From Methylomagnum ishizawai (GTDB taxonomy: Bacteria; Pseudomonadota; Gammaproteobacteria; Methylococcales; Methylococcaceae), in the NCBI RefSeq assembly GCF_900155475.1, contig NZ_FXAM01000001.1, positions 1,165,501-1,229,500 on the forward strand: a DNA stretch of 64,000 bases. Direction: 5' to 3'. Under the pieces are notes generated by a model, which searched no databases, had not been told where the DNA came from, and was given only the letters and a program-made list of their open reading frames with translations. Shown one piece after another: positions 33,822 through 41,462 of this stretch. Both the position numbers and the translations under genes were made by a program. Position 1 is the first letter of the stretch. Each line of letters starts with the position of its first letter.

Positions 33822-35399
33822 ATGATCGGGGCCATGGAAGCGCTGGCCCAACTCGACCTGCTGAACCTCGAACCGTCCGCCAAAACCCGATTGGCGGCGA
33901 TGATCGCGGCGTTGCAAAGGGCGTCCGCAGCCAAGGACCTCAAGATCCAGGCGCTCACCCTGGAACTCGCCCATTTGCGGCGGATCCGCTTCGGGGTCAA
34001 AAGCGAAGCCCTGCCCCAGACCCAGCGCGACCTGTTCCAGGACACCTGGAACGAGGACTCGGCGGCGGTGGAGGCGGAGATCGAGCGCCTGGCCGACGGC
34101 GCGGCGGCCCCCGCCGCCGCCAAGCCGAAGCGCGCGGGGGCCGGACGCCAGCCGTTGCCGGACCCCCTGCCGAGGATCGAGCACCGCCACGAACCGGAGG
34201 CCTGCCAATGTCCCCGTTGCGGCAACACCGACCTGGTCCTGATCGGCGAGGACGTCACCGAGCAACTGGACGTCGAACCGGCCCGGTTCTTCGTCCACCG
34301 CCACATCCGGCCCCAATACGCCTGCCGCCCCTGCGAAACCGTCGCCGCCGCCCCGGTGCCGCCCGCCATCATCGACGGCGGCCTGGCGGCGGTGGGCCTG
34401 CTGGCCTGGGTGCTGATCGGCAAGCACGTCGCCCACCTCCCCCTGTACCGCCTGGAACAGATCGCCGCCCGCGACGGGGTGGTCCTGTCGCGCTCGACCC
34501 TGGCCGACTGGGTGGGCCGCCTCGGCGTGGCCCTGCAACCCCTGGCGGACCGGCTCGCCTGGCACCTGCGCCGGGGCGGCACGCTCCACGCCGACGAAAC
34601 CCCGGTGGCGCAACTCGACCCCGGCAGCGGCAAGGCCAAGAAGGCCTACCTCTGGGCCTACCGCAGCAACGACCTGGAACCGGGACCCCGCATCGTCGTG
34701 TTCGACTACCGGCCGGGCCGGGGCGGCGGGCACGCGCGGGCGTTCCTCGGCACCTGGCAAGGCCACCTGCGGGTCGACGACTATGCCGGGTACAAGGCGC
34801 TGTTCGCCCCGGAACGGGAAGCGGCCCCGCCCTGCGTCGAACTGGGCTGCTGGGCCCATGCGCGGCGCAAGTTCTTCGAACTCCACCAAGCCAACCAAAG
34901 CCCCATGGCCCTGGAGGCGTTGCGGCGCATCGGCCAGCTCTACGCCGTCGAAGCCGAGGCCCGGTCGCTGGACATCCCGGCCCGCCAGCGGCTGCGGGCC
35001 GAACGCGCCCTGCCGGAACTGGAGTCCCTGCGCGCCTGGCTGGCCGAGACCCGCGCCCGCACCGCCCCGGGCACCGGGGCCGCCAAGGCGCTGGACTACA
35101 CCCTGAAACGCTGGCCCGCCCTCGTCCGCTATGCCGAGACCGGCGATTTGCCCGTGGATAACAATCCAGTGGAGAACGCCATCCGCCCCATCTCCGTCGG
35201 GAAAAAGAATTGGTTGTTCGCCGGTTCCGAACGGGCCGGCCAACGCGCCGCCTCCATCCAGACCCTGCTCGGCACCGCCAAACTCAACGGGCTCGACCCC
35301 GCCGCCTGGCTGCGGGACACCCTCGCAAAACTTCCCGCCTGGCCCAACAGCCGCATCGACGAGTTACTGCCGTTCCACACCCAGATACCCCAGGCATAG
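33822..35399 (+). CDS. tnpC: IS66 transposase TnpC
   Basis: A 525-residue DDE transposase. In order: an N-terminal coiled coil (ALQRASAAKDLKIQALTLEL), a zinc-binding domain (CQCPRCGNTD ... CRPCET), and the DDE core with Asp in HADETPV, Asp in RVDDYAGYKAL and Glu in DNNPVENAIRP. The C-terminal IS66 tail (IQTLLGTAKLNGLDPAAWL) is present. No frameshift is seen, so it could be active. Confidence 0.95.
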   Translation: MIGAMEALAQLDLLNLEPSAKTRLAAMIAALQRASAAKDLKIQALTLELAHLRRIRFGVKSEALPQTQRDLFQDTWNEDSAAVEAEIERLADGAAAPAAAKPKRAGAGRQPLPDPLPRIEHRHEPEACQCPRCGNTDLVLIGEDVTEQLDVEPARFFVHRHIRPQYACRPCETVAAAPVPPAIIDGGLAAVGLLAWVLIGKHVAHLPLYRLEQIAARDGVVLSRSTLADWVGRLGVALQPLADRLAWHLRRGGTLHADETPVAQLDPGSGKAKKAYLWAYRSNDLEPGPRIVVFDYRPGRGGGHARAFLGTWQGHLRVDDYAGYKALFAPEREAAPPCVELGCWAHARRKFFELHQANQSPMALEALRRIGQLYAVEAEARSLDIPARQRLRAERALPELESLRAWLAETRARTAPGTGAAKALDYTLKRWPALVRYAETGDLPVDNNPVENAIRPISVGKKNWLFAGSERAGQRAASIQTLLGTAKLNGLDPAAWLRDTLAKLPAWPNSRIDELLPFHTQIPQA

Positions 35400-35742
35400 G
35401 CCGAGCAATCAGGACAGGTGGTAGCGCTGGACGCTTACGAACGGCTGGCACCGGGTCAGTCTGATCTGATTGCGCCTACCAGTTCTTGGCCCTGGGAATC
35501 TTCTTCTTGGTGGCCGGTATCTTCGCCGGGGCGGATGCCCTGAACTGCTGGGGTTTGTTTCGCGTGGTGTTCCCACCTTTCGGTTGTATCAATAATCGGC
35601 CTGTTGTTAAATAAATAACACACTTTGTGTATCTCTGAGGAACGGATCGGGTATAGGTCTTGCCAGGCGGGATGTGTAGGGCCAGTACTGGAATTTGGTC
35701 GGGAGTTGATAACGCTTGGCTTGCGGGGCTTGATTTGAGGGT

Positions 35743-35758
35743 GTGTCCATGTGGACAC
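35743..35758. repeat. TGTCCA palindrome, copy 2
   Basis: GTGTCCATGTGGACAC is exactly the reverse complement of copy 1 at 32171. Confidence 0.6.
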
Positions 35759-35978
35759 GGGAGGTTTTCGTATTTGCAGAGCGGCTTTCCGGCCTGCCGT
35801 TTCGGTTTGCCGGATGGAGCTTGATGCCGCTTGGAGAAAGGGGGGCGAAGGCCGGTGATGGGGGTGGGTTGGCGGGTTACGCCGAATCCATGCCCGACGA
35901 GGAAATTCTGCGGCAGTTGCTCTGGTGCTGAGCCAGGAGCGAACCGCTAAGGTTTGAAATGCAGTTCGGCGGGGGCCT

Positions 35979-35992
35979 GTCCATATGGACAC
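35979..35992. repeat. TGTCCA palindrome, copy 3
   Basis: TGTCCATATGGACA lies 27 bases beyond the integrase stop codon and, like copy 1, is followed by CAGA and a purine-rich run. Confidence 0.6.
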
Positions 35993-36018
35993 AGAAGAAG
36001 GCTCCCTTCGGGGGGGGG

Positions 36019-37233
36019 TCAAGCCTGCTTCTTGAACGGAACCACTTCCGCGCCTTGCTTGAGTCCATCCAGGTAATCCGCCCAAGCCTGCATCATCTTC
36101 CGCCGCTCCGGCAGGTGCGCCGTGCGGTTGTAGGCCCGCCCGAGCGGGTCCCGGACGGAGTGGGCCAACTGATGCTCTATGAAACCCGGGCGGAACCCCA
36201 GCACTTCATCCAAGACCGTGCGGGCCAGAGCCCGGAACCCATGGACGGTGATTTCCTCCTTGCCGAACCCCATTCGGCGCAACGCCGCCAGTAAGGCCAC
36301 GTCCGACATGGGGCGGGAACCGTTGGGCGTCCTGGCCGAAGGGAAAACGTAGCGCCCATGTCCGGTCAAGGGTTGGAGTTCGCGCAGAATCTCCAGGGCT
36401 TGGGTCGCCAAGGGCACGATGTGCTGGGTTTTGGTCTTGGGGGCGGTATAGCGCCATTCGGCGGCTTCAAGGTCGAAGTCGGCCCATTCGGCTTGCCGTA
36501 GCTCGCCGGGGCGCACGAAGAACAAAGGGGCCAGCCGAAGGGCGCAATGCACGGGCAGCGTGCCTTGGTAGGCGTCTATGGCCCGTAGCAACTCGGCAAT
36601 CTGCTTGGGTTCGGTCACAGCCGCGAAATGCTGCCCTTTGGCAGGGGGCAACGCCCCTTTCAGGTCGCCGGAGGGGTCGCGCTCGGCCCGCCCGGTCGCC
36701 ACGGCATAGCGGAAAACCTGCCCACAGTTCTGCATGGCCCGATGGGCGGTTTCAAGGGCACCACGGCTTTCGATTCGGCGAAGCACGGTCAGGAGTTCCG
36801 GGGCCTTGATGTCTGCTATCGGACGCCCGCCCAGCCAGGGGAAAATGTCCCTCTCCAACCGCCTGATAATGCGCTCTCCATGGGCTGATGCCCAGTTGGA
36901 GGAGTGCTTGGCATACCACTCGCGGGCTACCACTTCAAAGCTGTTCGCCGCCCGGTCGGCTTGCGCGGCCTTCTGCGCTTTCTTCTGTTCGCCGGGGTCC
37001 ACGCTGTTCGCCAGCAGTTTGCGGGCCTCGTCGCGCTTCTGCCGGGCTTGGGCAAGGGTGGTCTCGGGGTACACGCCAAAGGCCAGCCGCTTTTCCTTGC
37101 CGCCAAAGCGGTACTTGAGACGCCAGTAGCGGGAGCCGTTGGGCATGACTTCAAGGTAAAGCCCTTTCTCGTCGGACAGCCTGTAGGGCTTGTCCTTCGG
37201 CTTGGCGTTCTTGCAAGCGGTGTCGGTCAGCAT
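36019..37233 (-). CDS. Tyrosine integrase, P4/CP4-57 type
   Basis: A 404-residue site-specific recombinase. It has an N-terminal DUF4102 arm-binding domain (LTDTACKNAKPKDKPYRLSD), a core-binding SAM-like domain, and a catalytic domain with the first Arg in FVRPGELRQAEW, HGFRALART (HxxR), HQLAHSVRD and the Tyr nucleophile in GRAYNRTAHL. All catalytic residues are present. It sits 200 bp from a copy of the ssrA 3' end, the attachment site used by CP4-57-type integrases, so it probably inserted the element lying to its left. Confidence 0.95.
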   Translation of the reverse strand: MLTDTACKNAKPKDKPYRLSDEKGLYLEVMPNGSRYWRLKYRFGGKEKRLAFGVYPETTLAQARQKRDEARKLLANSVDPGEQKKAQKAAQADRAANSFEVVAREWYAKHSSNWASAHGERIIRRLERDIFPWLGGRPIADIKAPELLTVLRRIESRGALETAHRAMQNCGQVFRYAVATGRAERDPSGDLKGALPPAKGQHFAAVTEPKQIAELLRAIDAYQGTLPVHCALRLAPLFFVRPGELRQAEWADFDLEAAEWRYTAPKTKTQHIVPLATQALEILRELQPLTGHGRYVFPSARTPNGSRPMSDVALLAALRRMGFGKEEITVHGFRALARTVLDEVLGFRPGFIEHQLAHSVRDPLGRAYNRTAHLPERRKMMQAWADYLDGLKQGAEVVPFKKQA

Positions 37234-37272
37234 GGGGCACTCCGTCCAAGGTTCTCGCGGGTTGCGGCCTTT

Positions 37273-37357
37273 GGGGGCATCGGAGGTGGGGGCACACGCA
37301 TATGCCCCTGGAGATGCCCCCTTATGCCCCCGGATTCCATAGGAACGCTTGGGGCAT
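37273..37357. repeat. Cluster of GGGGGCAT/ATGCCCCC repeats upstream of the integrase
   Basis: Six copies of the 7-8-bp motif (37273, 37288, 37302, 37314, 37324, 37351) occur in both orientations between the integrase start and the attachment core. They are placed where arm-type integrase or excisionase sites would be expected. Confidence 0.55.
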
Positions 37358-37375
37358 CTTTGGACGAATTATAAA

Positions 37376-37402
37376 TGAAAAAGCCCGCGTGGAGCGGGCT
37401 TT
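37376..37402 (-). terminator. Intrinsic terminator downstream of the ssrA-like end
   Basis: A perfect 9-bp stem AAAGCCCGC-N5-GCGGGCTTT, followed on the minus strand by a T-rich run. It lies 34 bases past the CCA end of the tmRNA fragment and in the same orientation. Confidence 0.82.
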
Positions 37403-37435
37403 AGGGACTTGTTAGGTTGTCCTAGGAACACTAAT

Positions 37436-37475
37436 TGGTGGAGGTGGCGGGAATTGAACCCGCGTCGCACTCCTA
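37436..37475 (-). ncRNA. ssrA: 3' end of tmRNA (ssrA), probable attachment core
   Basis: The minus strand reads GTGCGACGCGGGTTCAATTC followed by CCGCCACCTCCACCA: a T-arm, the 3' half of an acceptor stem and an encoded CCA, closely matching the tmRNA 3' end (for example GACGCGGGTTCAACTCCCGC in E. coli). The rest of tmRNA (5' acceptor half, tag reading frame) is not found in the following 400 bases, so this is a duplicated 3' fragment of the kind left by integration. Confidence 0.75.
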
Positions 37476-37675
37476 CGGCCAACCTATTGAATTCCCGAAC
37501 GGCAAAGAGCCAGCGGTGCTGGAAATCATGGGAAATCGTCTCACCTAAACGGCTCACGTTTTCGTCCCACAGGGTAGCGCCCAACCGGGCTTGCTGCAAC
37601 TTCATGTAGGCGTTCATCATCGGCCCGATGGCCCTGTTAAACTCCGCCGCAGTCCCGGATTGCGCCATATACGCC

Positions 37676-38949
37676 ATGCCATTAAAAGCTCTCAGATTCT
37701 TCAACCTCTGCTGGGTTGCTCTGCTCGCAGGCTGCGCCACCCCACACACCCATGATAGCGATCGGCTCACCTCCCCCTTCCGGGTCGGGATCAGTGGCGA
37801 TTATCCGCCGTTCTGCCTCCGCGCATCCGACCCCGCCGCAAGCCTGGGCTACCAGGGCTTCGACCTCGACCTGTTGCAGCGACTGACCCGCGACCTGGAT
37901 TTGCCACAGGCCCAGCCCGTGCAGTTCCAGTGGCCGAACCTCGCGCAAACCCTGGCCGGAAACCGCGTGGACCTGGCCGTTTGCGGCATCACGGTCCGCC
38001 CCGACCGGGCGCGGGCCATGATCTTCACCCGGCCCTATGCCGTCAGCGGCGCGGTCGCCGTCCTGCCCCGCCGGGATGTTGCCCGTTTCAAGACCTTGGC
38101 CGATTTGGACCAACCGGGCGTCCGGCTGGGCGCCAACACGTCAATGCCGGTGGCCATCTGGAACGGGTCGCCCGCGCCCATTTTCCTCGGGCCATCCTCC
38201 AAAGCACCCGCAACAATCTGGAACTGCGTAGCTTGCTGGAAACCGGGCGCGTCGATGCCGTGATCTCGGATACCCTCGAAGCCGCCACCTGGGACGATGT
38301 CGCTTTGCTCGGGCCGTTCACCCAGGACCGCAAGGCCATGGCGCTGCCGCTCGACCATGTGGAATTGCGTGACCGCATCGACGATTGGCTGGCGGCCCGC
38401 GAGACCGATGGCTGGCTTCCGCAACAGCGCCAGGCGCTCGGCGCTCAAGCCGCAATGGCCCCGGAACAAGTCTGCGCCGAAGCGATTTCGGCCAACCTGA
38501 GTCAGCGCTTCTCGCTGATGCCGTGGGTGGCCGCCGTGAAGCGCCGCGAGAGCTTGCCGATCATCGACCCGGCGCAGGAAGCCAAGGTCTTGGCGCAGGC
38601 CCGCGCAATGGCCGCCCGCGAGGGATTGCCGGAAAACGAAGCGGCGCGGCTGTTCACTGTGTTGATGGAACTCTCGAAGTCGATCCAGGCACGGAATGGG
38701 AACGCCGAAGCGGAAGGTCTCGGCCTTCCCGAACTGCGGCTCGCTGTGGCGGGCGTGAGCAGCGCCTTGCTGCCCGAAATCCGGCGCTATGTCGGCATCT
38801 TGGCCGATCATTCCGAAATGCTGGAAACCACCCTCCGGCACGACCTGGGCGAGTGGCTGGATGCAGATAAGGTCGGGTCACTGTTGGAGGTGCTGCCGCC
38901 TCGGGCGTTTGGTTCGCTGAAGTCCAAGCCTAGGCGCGCTGTTCAATAG
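37676..38949 (+). pseudogene. Periplasmic PheC-AroQ fusion (cyclohexadienyl dehydratase / chorismate mutase) with a frameshift
   Basis: The N-terminal part has a lipoprotein-like signal (WVALLAGC) and a periplasmic-binding domain related to PheC/cyclohexadienyl dehydratase (FRVGISGDYPPFC, GFDLDLLQRLTRDL). The C-terminal part is a gamma-class AroQ chorismate mutase (LSQRFSLMPWVAAVKRRESL, ELSKSIQARNG). Together these would convert chorismate towards phenylpyruvate in the periplasm. The frame breaks at 38138-38139: reading RLGAN then VNAGGHLERVARAHFP requires removing the dinucleotide AC from AACACGTC. The gene is therefore either a recent pseudogene or a sequencing error. The start at 37676 fits the signal peptide. 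Confidence 0.82.
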
Positions 38950-39235
38950 GCCGGGGCAAGGCGAGATCGTGCACCGCCTCCCAGTGCCAAGTGTTGAACC
39001 CGGGCGAGCCGACGATTTCAAACCGCAGCAGGTCCAGGCCGTCAACCCGGAGACAGCGCTTGTATTCGGCATAGGCGTCAGGGTCGGCGAACACCTGCTG
39101 GAACAGGGCTTGACCATACCCCGCGATCTTCCCAGCCTCCGCCCATGCCTTCTCCGCTTTAAGGAAGGGATAGCGCAGATGATCTCGAAATACCATTCCA
39201 AATCCCGCTCGTCCTCGGCGCAATTGCGAGGCCAT
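38930..39235 (-). pseudogene. N-terminal remnant of a CHAT-domain protein
   Basis: The residues YPFLKAEKAWAEAGKIAGYG, VFADPDAYAEYKR and FEIVGSPGFNTWHWEAVHD match the N-terminal region of CHAT (caspase-like) proteins. The frame shifts twice within the first 20 codons: CAEDERDLEWYFE appears in another frame, and one G is missing before DHLRYPF. The protein also stops before the CHAT protease core. It overlaps the 3' end of the PheC-AroQ pseudogene. Its ATG overlaps the PIN gene stop. Confidence 0.7.
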
Positions 39236-39720
39236 TAACCCAGGCCGCCCAAAATCCGCTCGGCCTCCGCCCAGGGCAATCGACGCTTGTTTTCCCGCAT
39301 TCGCCTGAGCGCGGCCAACGCTTCATCGACGGTGAGCAACCCCTCCTCGACCATGGCCCGAAGCAGCCAGATCGTGCCCATGGCCGGAACATTCTCCTGA
39401 TTCGCGACGGACTTAAGCGCCTGGTCTCCCGTCAGCAGCGGACAGCCTTCCTGCTTGGCGAGGGCCAAGGCTAGATAGTCATTGGAACTGGGTCCCGTGC
39501 CATATCGGGAAGGCAGTGAATAGGCGTACTCGATGTATTCAGCTGATACTTCCAAAACGAGCAACCCATTTCCTTCCAGCCCTGGGCTACCCGGTTCGAT
39601 TTCTTCCCAATAGAGGATATCGGGCACGCCGAAGCGCATTGGAAGGCGGAAGAACGTGGTCATCAACTGCCCAGCCTCCATGTCGATAAGGATGTTGGCA
39701 TCACTGATGAGCAGCAGCAT
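39235..39720 (-). CDS. PIN-domain protein, probable toxin
   Basis: A 161-residue protein with PIN-nuclease features: DANILIDMEAG at the N-terminus, a central acidic SSNDYLALALAKQEGCPLLT, and TGDQALKSVA carrying a further Asp. It resembles PIN proteins of the DUF3368 group. It overlaps the upstream XRE/ImmA gene by 20 bases, suggesting one operon and a toxin-antitoxin or regulator-nuclease pair. It would cleave RNA in the cytoplasm if it behaves like VapC; this is inferred. Confidence 0.8.
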   Translation of the reverse strand: MLLLISDANILIDMEAGQLMTTFFRLPMRFGVPDILYWEEIEPGSPGLEGNGLLVLEVSAEYIEYAYSLPSRYGTGPSSNDYLALALAKQEGCPLLTGDQALKSVANQENVPAMGTIWLLRAMVEEGLLTVDEALAALRRMRENKRRLPWAEAERILGGLG

Positions 39721-40780
39721 CCGTCGGCTCCATCTGCCGTTGCTTGTGGAACAGCATCAACGGGATGCCCAGCAATTCGGCCGCCTTAGATTCGGACAAG
39801 TATTGCTCCCCCAGCGCCCTGTAGGCCCATTGCTCGAAAAGCCGTGGATGCTCGCGCGGCACCTGTTCGCCCGGCTCTTCGCGGCGCCAGCCCTTGGCCG
39901 AGAAGCGCCTCCACAGGGAAAGGTGCGTCGCTTCGGCGATCACGCCGCATTGCTTGGCGCGTTGCAGCCATCCCGCCATGCTCAGCCCGAATTCATGCTT
40001 GAGGGCGAAAAGCTCCGGCCATTCCAGGTTGCGCCGCGACTGACCCAGGGCCTGGATGACGGCCGATTTCGGGGCCAGGAAAGCCCCGGCGAAACGGTCG
40101 CACGCTTGCTCCTCGTCGATCCCCGGAGCCAAGCGTCCGGCGAGCAATGAATGGCCTAGCTCATGGGCCAGGGTAAACCGCTGCCTATCCCCACGCCAGC
40201 GGGAGGATACCGCGATCACGGGGTAAGCGCGCCCATCGGAAGCGCGGGCCGTCGCCGTCAATCCCGAGAACCCTGGGTTCTCCTCATCGACGGCGATCAC
40301 TAGGAGGCCAAGGGTTTCCAGGGTATCGGTCAGGTCGGCGATGGGGTTGAGACCGAGCTTCCAAGCCTCCCGAACCTGGTCCGCGCAGGCTTCGAGGTCA
40401 TCCAGGGTTTCAATGCGCTGGGACAAACCGGCGGGAGGCTCGAAACGCAAGATGGGCGATTCAGGAAAAACCCCCAATAACTCCACCCGCTTTTCGACCA
40501 TTTCGACAACTTTGATCTTGAGCGCCTCCTGCGCCGTTTTTCCGAACGACGCCAAACGGCGGAACTCGGGATCGACCAGTTCGACGTCGTGGGTGCGGAA
40601 GAAATATTCCGTGCGGATGCTGCAAGCCCTGGCCAGCTTGAGCAGTTGCGAAGAAGTGGGGGTCAGAAGTCCCTTTTCATACTTCTGGATGGCGGTGTGG
40701 GTAACCCCAAGGTGTTCGCCCAACGCGCCCAGGGTAAGGCCCGCGGCGAGCCGGGCTTGGCGGATGCGGGTGCCGATCAT
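39701..40780 (-). CDS. XRE-family regulator with ImmA/IrrE zinc-peptidase domain
   Basis: A 359-residue protein. The N-terminal XRE helix-turn-helix (RIRQARLAAGLTLGALGEHL, VTHTAIQKYEKG) is followed by an ImmA/IrrE metallopeptidase domain with LAHELGHSLL (HExxH) and a downstream acidic region (DEEQACDRFAGAFLAP). Proteins of this design act as antitoxin-like repressors or as proteases that cleave phage-type repressors. A palindrome overlapping the predicted -10 element just upstream suggests autoregulation. Its partner is the PIN protein. Confidence 0.92.
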   Translation of the reverse strand: MIGTRIRQARLAAGLTLGALGEHLGVTHTAIQKYEKGLLTPTSSQLLKLARACSIRTEYFFRTHDVELVDPEFRRLASFGKTAQEALKIKVVEMVEKRVELLGVFPESPILRFEPPAGLSQRIETLDDLEACADQVREAWKLGLNPIADLTDTLETLGLLVIAVDEENPGFSGLTATARASDGRAYPVIAVSSRWRGDRQRFTLAHELGHSLLAGRLAPGIDEEQACDRFAGAFLAPKSAVIQALGQSRRNLEWPELFALKHEFGLSMAGWLQRAKQCGVIAEATHLSLWRRFSAKGWRREEPGEQVPREHPRLFEQWAYRALGEQYLSESKAAELLGIPLMLFHKQRQMEPTDAAAHQ

Positions 40781-40790
40781 AGCGGTTTCC

Positions 40791-40828
40791 GGTTTAAAAA
40801 TTTTTGGGAATTATAAAGCTTTTAAACC
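40791..40828 (-). promoter_or_regulatory. Promoter and operator of the XRE/PIN operon
   Basis: A perfect 9-bp inverted repeat GGTTTAAAA ... TTTTAAACC (40791-40799 and 40820-40828) encloses TATAAT on the minus strand (40810-40815), 10 bases upstream of the XRE start codon. A repressor bound here would block its own promoter. Confidence 0.7.
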
Positions 40829-40982
40829 GAAGGAATGGTGGATTAGAAAAATGCCAGCCCTGGGGAAAGGGATCGCCGTGGCACCCTTCTAATTCATCAT
40901 GCGAATGTGCCATTTGCAGATGAGTGGATCATTGCACCCGAAGCGTGTTCGGACATAAACCAAGCCTTCCATGCTTCCGACC

Positions 40983-41360
40983 TCAGTTCGTATCGAACAC
41001 CGCCACGATATCAGGGGCGTCCAATAGGTTGTCGGTCCAGGCTTCCAATTGCTCGATACCGGCTTCCGCGATCCGAAGCTGGACCTCTTCACCCAGCGGG
41101 CCGAAACGCTTGCCAAGCAGGCGCAGGAGCAAGGCTTGGGCTTCTTGCCGACGCCCTTCCTGACGCCCTTCGCCGTAGACATCCTGGTAAAAACGGGTTT
41201 GCTTGAGTTCGATGTCTTGTATGCCGACCACCGCTTGATCTCCCCGCGGGTAAGTTTGGGTAGTTTGTAGACCAGGATGATTTCGATCAAATCCAGCCAT
41301 TCTTTCATAGGCAAGGGCGGTGCCGGTTGCGCGGCCATGCGCCTATACACACCTGCCTCT
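40983..41360 (-). pseudogene. Remnant of an Rpn-family PD-(D/E)XK nuclease/transposase
   Basis: Family-like C-terminal residues are split between two frames: MKEWLDLIEIILVYKLPKLT then RGEI in one, AVVGIQDIELKQTRFYQDVY and the DUF4351-like tail in the other. One missing C at GAGATC-AAGCGG restores the frame. The N-terminal nuclease domain is absent. Such Rpn/DUF4351 genes are abundant in methanotrophs. Confidence 0.7.
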
Positions 41361-41462
41361 CCAACGTGAAATAATCCCCTCATAGATTCTAATTACCGCC
41401 TAGTCGAGCCGGGCTTTCGACCGGGCGAAGTGGTTCCCTCTACCAAGATCAGGAGGTTTGCC

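Larger units (their letters stand above)
33043..35438 (+). mobile_element. Complete IS66-family insertion sequence
   Basis: This three-gene IS66 element (tnpA, tnpB, tnpC) is bounded by imperfect terminal inverted repeats. The left end starts GTAAGCCTCCAACCCTCCC at 33043; the right end, read inward on the minus strand from 35438, starts GTAAGCGTCCAGCGCTACC. The expected 8-bp target duplication is absent (GCTCGTCC on the left, GAACGGCT on the right). The left flank carries a ribosome site and ATG (33024) of an ORF cut off after six codons. Confidence 0.92.
35439..36018. other. Gene-poor stretch right of IS66 with two TGTCCA palindromes
   Basis: These 580 bp hold no ORF I trust. They contain palindrome copies 2 and 3 and an A/T-rich patch at 35600-35640. 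A 29-codon Lys-rich frame ends at the minus-strand TAG near 35478 but has ACG where a start codon should be. Confidence 0.4.

Noticed and set aside
33195-35243. 682-codon minus-strand ORF across the IS66 genes
   Set aside because: Antisense to tnpA, tnpB and tnpC, all of which have clear family motifs.
35478-35567. 29-codon Lys-rich small protein on the minus strand
   Set aside because: The would-be start codon is ACG and no homologue is recalled; too short to support.
37436-37520. A complete tRNA at the CCA-ending element
   Set aside because: No matching 5' acceptor half (GGAGGTG) or anticodon arm lies within tRNA distance; the T-arm and end fit tmRNA better.
37369-37770. 133-codon minus-strand ORF across the ssrA end and terminator
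   Set aside because: It translates the tmRNA T-arm and the terminator stem, so at least its 3' half cannot be protein coding; the 5' half is not recognisable.
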